A stretch of DNA of 64,000 bases from Anammoximicrobium sp964409865 (GTDB lineage: Bacteria > Planctomycetota > Planctomycetia > Pirellulales > Pirellulaceae): the NCBI GenBank assembly GCA_964409865.1, contig CAYPGE010000005.1, forward strand, positions 1 to 64,000. The letters are read 5' to 3'. The position numbers and the translations under genes are program-made. The notes beneath the pieces are model-generated. The model was not told the origin of the DNA and did not search any database. It saw only the letters and a list, made by a program, of their open reading frames with translations. Below are positions 16,660-26,400 of this stretch, in pieces; position 1 is the first letter of the stretch; each line of letters begins with the position of its first letter.

Positions 16660-18867
16660 ATGATTCGACGATGGGCTCTTGGCAGCACAATTCTCGGAAT
16701 TATGGCTAGCATCCTGCCGGCCAGTGAAACAGTTGCCCCTCGGAGCGATTTGGAGAATCTGCCCGAATGGCGCGACCGGACGGTGCAGCCGACAACCGAC
16801 TGGCTGCTGGACGCGACGCCGTTCAAAGCGGGCGTGTTCCGTGGGGCGGGGCCGAATGAACTGGTGCTGGCCAACGGACTGATCGCGCGGACGTTCCGGC
16901 TGGCGCCCAATGCGGCCACCGTCGGACTGGACAACCTGGTGACCGGCGAGGCGATTCTGCGCGGCGTGAAGCCGGAGGCAATCGTCGAAATCGACGGCCA
17001 GCGGTACGAAGTCGGCGGCTTGACCGGCCAGCCGAACTATGCCTTTCTGCGGCCGGAATGGCTGGACAGCCTGCGCGCCGATCCGGCGGCGTTCCGGTTC
17101 ACGGGCTTCCAAGTCGGCAAGCCTGCGGAGCGATTGGCGTGGAAGCGAGTCCGCCACCACGCCCCCGGCGTCGTGTGGCCGCCTCAGGGCGTTTCGCTGG
17201 GGCTGGATTTCGAACCGCCCGACGGCCGCAACCTCCGCGTCTCGGTTCACTACGAACTGTACGACGGCCTGCCGTGCTACAGCAAGTGGATCACCATCGC
17301 CAACGGCACCGGCAAGGCGTTTCGCGTGGACCGCTTCTCCAGCGACATCCTGGCCGCCGTGGAACGAACGTCGGAAGTCGATGAACTGACCGTCGGCAAA
17401 GTGCCGCCGGCGATCCACGTCGAGACCGACATGGCTTTCAACGGCATGATGGCGGCGGGGGCGAACCGCCGCTCGTACCGCTGGCTGCCCGATCCGGACT
17501 TCCACACCCAAGTCAACTACGCGAAGCAGACGCCGTGCCTGCTGGATGTCGGTCCGGAACTGGGGCCGGCTCAGGAGGTGAAGCCGGGCGAGACGTTCGA
17601 GTCGTTCCGCGCCTGGGTGCTGCCCTTCGACAGCACAGACCGCGAACGACAGGGGCTGGCCGTGCGGCGAATGTACCGGACCATCGCGCCGTGGGCCACC
17701 GAGAACCCGCTGATGATGCACTGCCGGTTTGCCGACGAGCGCACGGTCACGACCGCCATCGACCAATGCGCCGCGGTCGGCTTCGAGATGCTGATCCTCA
17801 CGTTCGGCAGCGGCTTCAATCTGGAGGATCCCCAGCCGGCGACACTGGCCACCGCGCAGAAATACGCCGCCTACGCGCGCAGCAAGGGCGTCGAAATCGG
17901 CAGCTATTCGCTGCTGGCTTCGCGCACCGTCGGCGGCGGCAACGACGTGGTGATGCCGCCGGGGCAGAGTCCCACGTTCGGCCATTCGCCGTGCCTGGGC
18001 AGCGCGTGGGGCGAGAACTACTTCCGCCGTCTATACGACTTCCATCGCGACAGCGGATTCACGTTGCTGGAACACGACGGTTCGTATCCGGGCGACGTTT
18101 GCCAGAGCGACCAGCATCCGGGCCATCGCGGCCTGGCCGATTCGCGATGGACGCAGTGGCGGACGATATCCGACTTCTACAAGTGGTGCCGCGGTCAGGG
18201 CATCTACCTGAACGTGCCGGACCACTATTTCCTAGCCGGCTCGAACAAGACCGGCATGGGCTATCGCGAGGTCAACTGGTCGCTGCCGCGCGAGCAGCAG
18301 GTGATCCACACGCGGCAGAACATCTTCGACGGCACGTGGGAAAAGGCGCCCAGCATGGGCTGGATGTTCGTGCCGCTGACCGAGTACCACGGCGGCGGCC
18401 CAGCGGCGACCATCGAGCCGCTGGACGAGCACCTGGACCACTACGAGCGGATGCTGACGGCGAACCTGGCGTTGGGCGTGCAAGCCTGCTACCGCGGCCC
18501 GCGATTGTACGACACGGATCGAACCAAAACGATGGTCAAACGCTGGGTGGATTGGTTCAAGGCCCACCGCGACATCCTGGAGAGCGACCTGATCCACGGC
18601 CGCCGCGCCGACGCCCGCGACCTGGACTGGATGCTGCACGCCAATCCGAAACTGAAGGAAAAGGGCCTGCTGGCCGTGTTCAATCCGCTGGACCAGACGC
18701 TCCAGCGGACGCTGCGCGTCAACGTCTACTACACGGGCTTGTCGGACCAGGCCCAAGTCAGCGAAGAAGGCGGCCCAGCGAAGGTGTTTTCCATCGCCCG
18801 CGACTTCACCCTCGACCTGCCGGTCCAAGTGCCGCCGCAGGGAATGAAGTGGTTTGTGCTGGAGTGA
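16660..18867 (+). CDS. Secreted alpha-galactosidase-like glycoside hydrolase (clan GH-D type)
   Basis: 735 aa, ATG 16660 with GAGGAAG just upstream and a signal peptide (about 1-21). Beta-sandwich N-terminal domain (about 45-330, 'GPNELVLANGLIARTF'), then a TIM barrel. 'FTLLEHDGSYPGD' places Asp473 at the usual nucleophile strand end of GH27/GH36-type enzymes, and 'GIYLNVPDHYFLAGSNKTG' follows with a second candidate acid (Asp in NVPDHY). A C-terminal beta domain ends the protein. Likely an exported alpha-galactoside or related alpha-glycoside hydrolase; substrate not certain. It follows the two dehydrogenases, so its released sugar may feed them. Downstream is a 700-bp repeat-rich gap. Confidence 0.75.
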   Translation: MIRRWALGSTILGIMASILPASETVAPRSDLENLPEWRDRTVQPTTDWLLDATPFKAGVFRGAGPNELVLANGLIARTFRLAPNAATVGLDNLVTGEAILRGVKPEAIVEIDGQRYEVGGLTGQPNYAFLRPEWLDSLRADPAAFRFTGFQVGKPAERLAWKRVRHHAPGVVWPPQGVSLGLDFEPPDGRNLRVSVHYELYDGLPCYSKWITIANGTGKAFRVDRFSSDILAAVERTSEVDELTVGKVPPAIHVETDMAFNGMMAAGANRRSYRWLPDPDFHTQVNYAKQTPCLLDVGPELGPAQEVKPGETFESFRAWVLPFDSTDRERQGLAVRRMYRTIAPWATENPLMMHCRFADERTVTTAIDQCAAVGFEMLILTFGSGFNLEDPQPATLATAQKYAAYARSKGVEIGSYSLLASRTVGGGNDVVMPPGQSPTFGHSPCLGSAWGENYFRRLYDFHRDSGFTLLEHDGSYPGDVCQSDQHPGHRGLADSRWTQWRTISDFYKWCRGQGIYLNVPDHYFLAGSNKTGMGYREVNWSLPREQQVIHTRQNIFDGTWEKAPSMGWMFVPLTEYHGGGPAATIEPLDEHLDHYERMLTANLALGVQACYRGPRLYDTDRTKTMVKRWVDWFKAHRDILESDLIHGRRADARDLDWMLHANPKLKEKGLLAVFNPLDQTLQRTLRVNVYYTGLSDQAQVSEEGGPAKVFSIARDFTLDLPVQVPPQGMKWFVLE

Positions 18868-18883
18868 AGCACCTACATGGGAC

Positions 18884-19165
18884 GGAAAACGGGGTCGGGT
18901 CTCATTTGCAGCGATCGGGGAAGCGTAACCATCCCACGGGCAAGGCGTAAGCATTCGGCGGTTCGCGGCGCGGTCCGGTGGCACGGCCTACTTGTTGGCC
19001 GTGCGAAGCGGCGCGCGACGCGCAGCGGCGAGAGGGCTCACCGGCCGTCCGACGCCGGGCCGGCAACGGACTGGACCGCGGATTCTCCCCAGGCCGGCTT
19101 CGTGCGCACTTCCGGCACGGCTAACCAGTAAGCCGTGCCACACCGAGCAGGGCCACGCCCGTCAC
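18884..19165 (+). repeat. Dispersed intergenic element, type A, copy 1
   Basis: About 285 bp beginning GACGGAAAACGGGGTCGGG, with two hairpin-forming ends: GGCACGGCCTACTTGTTGGC near 18980 and GGCACGGCTAACCAGTAAGC near 19114. It is about 95% identical, inverted, to 35496-35794. No ORF. The opening 'ACGGGGTCGGGTCTC' resembles motifs next to REP-type elements; this is a resemblance only. Confidence 0.8.
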
Positions 19166-19202
19166 AAGCAGGGCCGCACCCGTCGCATGCCAGCAAGTCG
19201 GG

Positions 19203-19374
19203 TGTGGCACGGCTTACTTTGTTAGCCGTGCCTGCGCTGCTGACCCGCGTCGATATCGAGGGAATTCGTTCGCCGTCGAAAACCAGCGTGGCGCATCCTG
19301 AGGCAGGCTTCCGTCGGACTTCCGCACGGCTAACAAGTAAGCCGTGCCACACCGAGCACGGCCACGCCCGTCCA
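19203..19374 (+). repeat. Dispersed intergenic element, type B, copy 1
   Basis: Ends carry the same GGCACGGC...GCCGTGCC hairpin arms as type A, but the interior differs ('TGCTGACCCGCGTCGATATC', 'CATCCTGAGGCAGGCTTCC'). Nearly identical interior at 20540-20640. Directly follows type A copy 1, separated by about 40 bp. Confidence 0.8.
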
Positions 19375-19567
19375 CGCGAATTCCTGCCGAGCGGCGATTT
19401 GCTGTCCAGGTCGAGCACCAAGCGCCGAAGTTCGGCGAAGTTGAAGGGATCGTTCCCGACGTGCGGTCGCGCGGCCGACCCGAGCTTGACGCCCGAAGCT
19501 GCAGGATATTCAATAGAAGCTAGTTGTCGTCAGCGGGTTGGTTCGCTTTTTTCTCCAGGAGTGAATC

Positions 19568-19819
19568 ATGAGCGTAGCGCTCCACGATGCGCTTCAAGAT
19601 GTGGATCTGCAAGTCGGGCAGACGTACAGCGTCGAAGTCAAGGGCCGATGGATTGAACTGCGGGTGCTGGCCGATGCGCCTCCGTTGCAGACGGCTGAGG
19701 GGCCGATGCTGGACCCCTGGGTGGAATTCCCGCCGCCAACTCCGCAGTTCCGCTTGCGGGCCAAGACCGGTCCCCTCGCCCTGCCCGATCCACCCCACCT
19801 TCCCGCGGATGACGTATGA
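19568..19819 (+). CDS. Small hypothetical protein, first gene of a two-gene cassette
   Basis: 83 aa from ATG 19568 with a CCAGGAG site about 7 nt upstream. N-terminus 'MSVALHDALQDVDLQVG', then a beta-like stretch 'YSVEVKGRWIELRVL' and a Pro-rich acidic tail. No family recognised. Its stop overlaps the start of the next gene (ATGA at 19816-19819), so the two are translationally coupled. Size, order and coupling resemble an antitoxin-first pair, but neither product matches a known toxin-antitoxin family by eye. Confidence 0.55.
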   Translation: MSVALHDALQDVDLQVGQTYSVEVKGRWIELRVLADAPPLQTAEGPMLDPWVEFPPPTPQFRLRAKTGPLALPDPPHLPADDV

Positions 19820-20334
19820 TCTATGACCTGCCTGCGCGCGACGATCCGGTGGACCAGGGTGACATCATCGACGGTTGCCCCGTGCTCCGTATTTCTCAGT
19901 TCAGCGTCCCTGACTTGTTGCTCGAAGTGGCCGACTCCCTGGAGATCGAAGGGGCCTTCAGCCGTGTCGTGGTGTTGACGCAGACGTGTGACTTGGCGAA
20001 TCAGAAGACCACCGTCGCCACGGTGGCGCTCGTGCGAGATGCCGAACAACTCGTCCGGCAAGGACTCTTGAAGGCGACCGATGTCCGCGGTCCCATCCGG
20101 GCTGGGCGTGTGTTCGGCTGGTACTTCCTGCCCAAGAGCGACGAACACGGCTTGCCGGAGTCCATTGTCGATTTGCATCCCTTGCACGCGGTTCGGCTCG
20201 ACTTGTTGACCGCCTTGTGTCAGCACGGGCGACGACGCGCTCGCATCCAGCCGTTGTATCGCGAACACTTGGCGAAGCACTTCGCCGACACGTATAGCCG
20301 GATCGGATTGCCACAGCCGTATGCCACCAAGTGA
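19816..20334 (+). CDS. Hypothetical protein with conserved-looking 'TQTCDL' motif, second gene of the cassette
   Basis: 172 aa. The notable segment is 'VVVLTQTCDLANQ' with a Cys and Asp in a strand-turn, preceded by 'DQGDIIDGCPV' and followed by 'FGWYFLPKSDEHGLPESIVD' and 'HAVRLDLLTALCQHGRRRAR'. Proteins with an (S/T)QTCDL-type motif are widespread as uncharacterised bacterial proteins; I do not know a proven activity. The N-terminal 8 or so residues overlap nothing else. The two-gene unit is bracketed by copies of the dispersed repeat, which suggests it moved as, or into, a variable slot. Confidence 0.6.
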   Translation: MIYDLPARDDPVDQGDIIDGCPVLRISQFSVPDLLLEVADSLEIEGAFSRVVVLTQTCDLANQKTTVATVALVRDAEQLVRQGLLKATDVRGPIRAGRVFGWYFLPKSDEHGLPESIVDLHPLHAVRLDLLTALCQHGRRRARIQPLYREHLAKHFADTYSRIGLPQPYATK

Positions 20335-20442
20335 TCAACGCCTCGTGAGATCGCGGTCGGCAGACTGAACCGGTGCGGATGGTCTGCCTCCGCCTGTAAC
20401 CCGACAAGACCGTCGCCCTCGACGGTGACTCGCGCGCGAGGA

Positions 20443-20700
20443 GAACGGGGACAGGTCCTTTGTCGTGTCCACGGGCAAGGCGTAGGCATTCGGCGGCTCG
20501 CGACGCGGTCGAGTGGCACGGCCTACTTGTTGGCCGTGCCTGCGCTGCTGACCCGCGTCGATATCGAGGGAATTCGTTCGCCGTCGAAAACCAGCGTGGC
20601 GCATCCTGAGGCAGGCTTCCGTCGGACTTCCGGACGGCTAACGAAGTAAGCCGTGCCACACGCAGGGCCACGCCCGTCCGTCACACAGCAGGGCCACGCC
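20443..20700 (+). repeat. Dispersed intergenic element, chimeric A/B copy
   Basis: The left half (CACGGGCAAGGCGTAGGCATT, hairpin GGCACGGCCTACTTGTTGGC) matches type A; the right half matches the type B interior and hairpin end. It opens with ACGGGGACAGGTCC, similar to the start of type A. This mosaic suggests recombination or gene conversion among copies. Confidence 0.75.
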
Positions 20701-20955
20701 GGCTTTCCTGGAACGCCAGGAGATGTCTGGCACCCGTAGCGGAGGGATCGTGAAACGCGGTCGAAACCGGCCGCAGAAGATGGAACTGCAAGGGCGCGGA
20801 GTTTCGCGGTCCAGGACTGATTCTATCAGACCGTTGAACGGTTCCTGGAGACTCTTCCGCTCTATGCTTCGCGCGGATCAGATCCTGGTAGAGCTTGCCG
20901 GGGCTTGCCGTCGCCGGCAAGGCTTGCCACACTTGGAGTCATTCTCAAGAACATC
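20701..20955. other. Leader of the clan GH-A gene
   Basis: About 255 bp between the chimeric repeat and the ribosome site of the next gene. I see no gene, terminator or riboswitch fold here. Confidence 0.3.
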
Positions 20956-20966
20956 GAGGGGAAGAC

Positions 20967-23396
20967 ATGATGACGAGCTTCATTCTGACGTTGATGTCCC
21001 TGGCCGTGACGGCGGAAACAGCCGGAACGGCGCTGCGGCCGGAACGGGCCGAATCCCTGTTTGTCGAGCCCGGTCAAGCGGCCGCGCTCCGCTGGCGCGT
21101 GGAGGGACAAATGCCCGGCGGGGAGATCCGCTATGCGATCCGCGATTTCCAGGACCGCGAGGTCGGGGCCGGAACCATCGAGCGGCCGGATGCGGAGACG
21201 GTCGCGGCCACGGTCACGCTGGGCCAAGGCTACCACGAAATCGAATTCGCCGGGATCGGCCAGCGGTTCGGCGTCGTGGCTTTGCCATCGTCCTCGCCGA
21301 CGCCGGACGCGTTTTTCTGTATCGACAGTGCGATGTCCTGGCTGGTGCGAAGCGGCGAGCTGCGCGAGAGTCTGGTCCGCATCCTCCGCCGCAGCGGGAT
21401 CGCCATGTCGCGCGAGCGGTTGAATTGGGGCGAAATCCAACCGGCGCGGGACCGGTTCGACTGGCAGGGCCGCAACGGCTACGAGACGGTGCGGCAACTG
21501 CACACCCAGCAGGGCGTCCCCGTGCTGGAGATGTTCCACAACGCGACGGCCTGGAGCGGCACGGTCGGCAAGTATCCGGAGGACCTCATCGGCACGGAAG
21601 CCGCGTGGCGCGAGATCACTCGGCGCTGGCGCAAGACCTGGGGCGCGCTGGAGGTCTGGAACGAGCCGGACATCTTCTTCGGCGACTTGCTGCCGGCGGA
21701 CCAGTACGTGGCGTTGGTGAAAACATTGGGGTACGCGGTGGATCGCGAGGCCGCGGACTTGACACTGGTCGGCGGCGTCATGGCCCACCATCACCGCGGC
21801 TTCTTGGACACGGCCGCGGAGTGCGGGGTGTTGGACAGTGTGGACGTGTTCAGCTTTCACACCTACGACCGGGCGGCGCGGATGGAGGAACTGGTCGGCA
21901 AGTACCGCGATTGGCTGGCGGCTCACGGCCGCCCGGACATGCCGCTGTGGATCACCGAGTGCGGCCGGCCGTGGAAGCGCGGGCCGGGCCGGCCACCCGT
22001 AAAGCAAGACGTTGCCAGCGCGCTGGACATCACGCGCAAGGCCGTCGAGGCGCGGGCCTGCGGCATCGGGCGGTACTTTGCCTTCGTGTACCCGTTCTAC
22101 GAGGAGAACGACAACAACTTCGGCATGATGGACCGGCACGGGGCGCCGCTGCGTTCGTTTGCCGCCTATGCCCAAGCGGCGCGCGTGCTGGGCGGCAAGC
22201 AGTATCTGGGCGATTTGCGTTTGTGCGACTCGCTGCCCGCGGCGCGGGTGTTCGGGGACGACCGCGAGACCGTGGCAGTCGTGGCGACCGGCGGCGAGGG
22301 GCAGTCGGCGAAGATCGCGGTCGGACTGCCCGTCGCCCGCAGCGAAGGACTCGACGGCCGGCCACTGGCGGTGACGGCGGAGGGCGAGGTGCCGCTGACC
22401 GACGGCCTGGCGTACGTCTGGCTTGAACCAGGACCGTCGGCGCAGCGGCTGGACACGGCCAGCACGGCCCGGCGATTGTGGCAGCTGGGACAGACAGCGC
22501 CGCGTCCCCGCCGTCCGGCGTCGCCGATCGTCCTCCGCTGGCAAATCGACCCGGCGGCGGTCAAAGCCGAGACGGCGGGATACCGCCTGGTGAGCCAGGA
22601 GCCCGGCAAGATGCGCGTGGTCGTCCGTGCGTTCAATCTGGCCCAGCAAGCGGCCGGTCTGCGGTTGGAGTTGGACTTTGGCGAAGCCGCGGGCCGAGTC
22701 CTGAGCGAAAACCCCTGTGCGGTCAAGGCCCCGGCATCCGGGTTTGCGGACGCCGCGTGGGACGTGGACTTGAGTGCCGCGTTCACGCGTCACAACGAGA
22801 TCGCCGTGACCGTGCGGCCGGCCGGCGACGCGGCGCAGCAAGCATCGCCTCTGGTAGTCAAGTTGATCGGCCAACCGACCATCGCCCAGTGTCTGGGGCG
22901 GCACGCGCGGCACGTGCGGTTGCCGTTGGGCGAAGCGGCGCGTTGGAAGCCGAACGTCCCCACGTACGGCCGCATGAACCTGGAGCCGCAGCCGGACGGC
23001 TCGCTGCGGCTCGACGTCAGCTTTACCCAGGGCGACCGCTGGGTGTATCCCTACTTCACGTTGCCGGACGACGTGGACCTCAGCCGCTATTCGGCCCTGG
23101 TCCTGCGGGCCCGTTGCGAGCGTCCGGCCACGGTCCGGGTGTTTCTGTGGGAGGGCGATCGCGGCGTGGGCTACTTGACGGCCGGGAACGTCGTGCCGGC
23201 GGACGGCCAGTGGCACGCCGCCGAAGTCGGCTTTGCCGATCTGACGCTCAGCAGCGCCAACGCGCCGGACGACAATGGCCGTCTCGATCTGGGACAAGTC
23301 CGCCGGATCTCGTTCGGCATGAACAGTGGCGAGGCGGAAAACCGCCTCGAAATCAGCGAGGCCTATCTGGCGGGTCCGCAGATCGTGGCACCGTGA
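20967..23396 (+). CDS. Secreted clan GH-A glycoside hydrolase
   Basis: 809 aa from ATG 20967 (GAGGGGAAG directly upstream; an earlier in-frame start would have no ribosome site). Short signal-like N-terminus. A TIM barrel at about 120-440 carries 'LEVWNEPDIFF' (Glu233 acid/base) and 'LWITECGRPW' (Glu331 nucleophile), the retaining pair spaced as in GH5/GH10/GH39-type enzymes, with 'DVFSFHTYDR' between. Residues 480-809 are beta-rich and likely contain a carbohydrate-binding or sugar-binding module ('RVFLWEGDRGVGYLT'). It is followed 60 bp later by the DUF4838 gene. Probable exported retaining beta-glycosidase; family number not claimed. Confidence 0.85.
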   Translation: MMTSFILTLMSLAVTAETAGTALRPERAESLFVEPGQAAALRWRVEGQMPGGEIRYAIRDFQDREVGAGTIERPDAETVAATVTLGQGYHEIEFAGIGQRFGVVALPSSSPTPDAFFCIDSAMSWLVRSGELRESLVRILRRSGIAMSRERLNWGEIQPARDRFDWQGRNGYETVRQLHTQQGVPVLEMFHNATAWSGTVGKYPEDLIGTEAAWREITRRWRKTWGALEVWNEPDIFFGDLLPADQYVALVKTLGYAVDREAADLTLVGGVMAHHHRGFLDTAAECGVLDSVDVFSFHTYDRAARMEELVGKYRDWLAAHGRPDMPLWITECGRPWKRGPGRPPVKQDVASALDITRKAVEARACGIGRYFAFVYPFYEENDNNFGMMDRHGAPLRSFAAYAQAARVLGGKQYLGDLRLCDSLPAARVFGDDRETVAVVATGGEGQSAKIAVGLPVARSEGLDGRPLAVTAEGEVPLTDGLAYVWLEPGPSAQRLDTASTARRLWQLGQTAPRPRRPASPIVLRWQIDPAAVKAETAGYRLVSQEPGKMRVVVRAFNLAQQAAGLRLELDFGEAAGRVLSENPCAVKAPASGFADAAWDVDLSAAFTRHNEIAVTVRPAGDAAQQASPLVVKLIGQPTIAQCLGRHARHVRLPLGEAARWKPNVPTYGRMNLEPQPDGSLRLDVSFTQGDRWVYPYFTLPDDVDLSRYSALVLRARCERPATVRVFLWEGDRGVGYLTAGNVVPADGQWHAAEVGFADLTLSSANAPDDNGRLDLGQVRRISFGMNSGEAENRLEISEAYLAGPQIVAP

Positions 23397-23456
23397 TAAG
23401 ATCGCGGCGCGGGATGCCTTACGGTCGCGCCGCACGATTGTTTCAGGAGCAGTGGT

Positions 23457-26400
23457 ATGTCCAAGCGTAGTCTTTGTTCTTTCTCAATCACGACGACATC
23501 ACTCTTTGTTTGTTCGCTCGCGGCGACAGCGACGGGACCGGCCTTCGCCGCGCCGGCCGAGGTGCAGGTGACGCTGGCCAGGGACGGCAAAGCCGCAGCG
23601 ACGATTGTGGTCGCCAAGCAGCCGGCGCGGGCGGCGCAGTTCGCGGCTTACGAACTGCAATGGCACCTCAAGCAGATCACCGGCGGGGACTTCCTCATCG
23701 TCCAGGATGACAAGCCGGTCGACGGAGTGGCCATCCTGGTCGGCGATAGCGCGCCGGTGCGGGCGTTGGGGATCCGGCCCGATCAGTTGCAGAAGCAGGA
23801 ATACATCATCCGTTTTGGCCCTGAGGCCCTGGTGTTGGTGGGACGCGACAAGGACGACCACGGCACCGTGCAATACCACCAAACGCCGAACCAGCAGGCG
23901 ATCGACACCTGGCCCGGCATTTGGGACGAGCAAGGGACGATGTACGCCGTCTACGATTTCCTGGAGCGCCACTGCAACGTCCGGTGGTTCACCGCGACGG
24001 AGTTCGGGACGGACTGCCCGCGGCAAGCGACGCTGACGGTCACCGGCAGCCAGCTGCAGCGTGCGCCTTTCATGAAGTACCGTTATGCCGCGTACCCCGC
24101 GAGCGAGAACTACGACCAGTACACCGGGCTGTGGCCGGCGGGCAGTGAAGGGCAGAAGAGGTGGGAGGCGGCGGCCTATCCGGAACTGCACAAACGCTTC
24201 GACGGCGGTGGTTACACCCTCGCCAAGCGCGGCTGGAACACGCTCTTCCGCCTGCGGCACCGCGAAGGCGGCGAGGTGTGCCCCGGCAACCACTCGCTGT
24301 ACGGCTACTACCGCCGATTCTGGGCCGAGGAGAAGGGGCAGGAGCAGCTGTTCGAGGGCCGGCACGCCGACTGGTTCGCCCAGGGCTACAAAGGTCAGCC
24401 GCCGCAGATGTGCTACACGAGCCGCGGCCTGGTCGAGCAGGTTGCGCAGGATGCTTGCGAGTTCTTCGAGACCGGCAAGAACTATCCGGGGGCCCAGGCA
24501 GGCGGCGACTGTTTCTGCGTCGAGCCGATGGACAACGCTCAGTTCTGCAAGTGCGCCGATTGCCAGAAATGGCTCACGGGCCGCGACGCCGACAGCCCTT
24601 TCTTCACCAACGGCCGCCACAGCGACTACTTTTTCCAGTTCGTCAACGAGGTCGCCAAGCTCGTCGCGCCGAAGCACCCTGACAAACACATTGTCTGCCT
24701 GGCCTACATGACCCACGGAGCACCGCCGCAGAAGTTCCAACTGGAGCCGAACGTGCTCGTCCAGTATTGCTTCGCCTGCAATCGCTTGAACTACGACCGC
24801 GCCTCGTACGAGCACGAGGTGGAACTGCTCAAAGCGTGGCGCGAGGCGTATCCCGGCCGTACGCTGTACCTGTGGCTGTACTATACGTTCCCCGTCGAGG
24901 TCGCGAACAACGGCCGGTTCCACTGCTTCCCGGGCTTCTTTGCCCGCGCTGTCGGCGAGCAATTCGCCCTGTTCCGGCAGTATGACTATCGCGGAGCGTT
25001 CCACTGCGGCTACGGGCAGGAGGTGGAAGCCTACATCACTTACCGGCTGATGGATGACCCCAGCTTGAACGTGGACACGCTGCTGGACGAGTTCTTCGCG
25101 CGCCAGTACGGTCCGGCGGCAAGTCCAATGCGCAAGTTCTACGACACGGTCGAGAAGGCATACGGCGATCCGGCCAACTACCCCGAGGCGATAGCCACGG
25201 GCAGGATCGAGGGCCACCATCACCAGACGGAGGAATTGGCGTGGGGCTACCTGGGCAATGCGAAGCGTATGGAGGCACTCGGCAAGTTGCTGGAGGAAGC
25301 GAAGGCGGCGGCGCAGACGCCTGAGCAGAAGCAGCGGGTGACTTTGTTCGAACTGGGCGTCTGGGATTACATGACCGCCGGTCGGCAACAATATGTGGAA
25401 CACGTCAAGTCGCGATACGGCAAAGGGGCCTCGCTGCTGCGGGTGCCGTTCGCGTCCAGAGGATCGTTGAAGGGCGACCCGGCGAAGATCGACGAGGCGG
25501 AGTCGCTGGCACTGACGGGATGGCGCTCGCGGACCGCCGAGCCCACGCGCCGAAAAACGGCGGCATGGCTGCTCCACGATGGGCAGTATCTGTACGTCCA
25601 ACTCGCGGAACGTTGTGACCCAAACCAGCTTCGGTCCGCCGCGGACATCGCGAGCGGGGACTACTGGCAGGTGCTGTTTGCGAACGAGCCGGGCCGCCAA
25701 GTACACAGCCTGCTCGTGAATGCGTTGGGGGTCGCAACATTGGATGGACTGCCGGCGAACATCACGACATCGACCGGACGAGGGCAAGAAGGGTGCGTGG
25801 TGAGCCTGGCGCTGCCTTTGGCGCAGATGGGCCTGCAATCCGGCGGGCGATTTTGCCTGAACGTGGCTCGCCGATCCGGCCTGTCGGACGACCAGCCGAT
25901 GTGGTCGCCCAGCTTCGGCGCGTTCGAGTCTCCGGCGGCCCTCCGCGAACTGACGCTGGACGCTGCCGACACGATCCCCGCGAAACTACCCAACCGCGAG
26001 GAGCTTGAGCGGCTCGACGCGCAGGGATTGGTGGCGAGTTGGAAGTTGGACGAGAGGCAGGGCGACGTGGTGTACTCGACGGACGTAGACTTGACCGGCA
26101 AACTGGTCAATGGAGCCTCGCGAGAGAGGGACGGAACGCGGTTTGTGGTGCGTCTGCAAGACAGCCGGCAGCAATACGTGGACCTTGGCCACGCGAAAGC
26201 CTTCGACCTCGACGGCCCCTTGTCGCTGGTGGTCTGGGCCAAGTACGAGCCGACCGACGTCTGGTATCCTGCGCTGCTGGGTAAGGGCTACGAAGCGACC
26301 GGCACCTACGGGATGCACATCCGCCCCGGCGGCACCGTGTGGTTCGAGCTGGACGCCCCCGACGGCGCGCGGCACATCTACAACCCGACCGACCGCTGCC

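Noticed and set aside
18884..20700. Short ORFs reading into the dispersed repeats (e.g. 'HGLLVGRA', 'GTAYWLAVPEVRTKPAWG')
   Set aside because: They are translations of the hairpin ends in several frames, recur with every copy, and have no ribosome sites.
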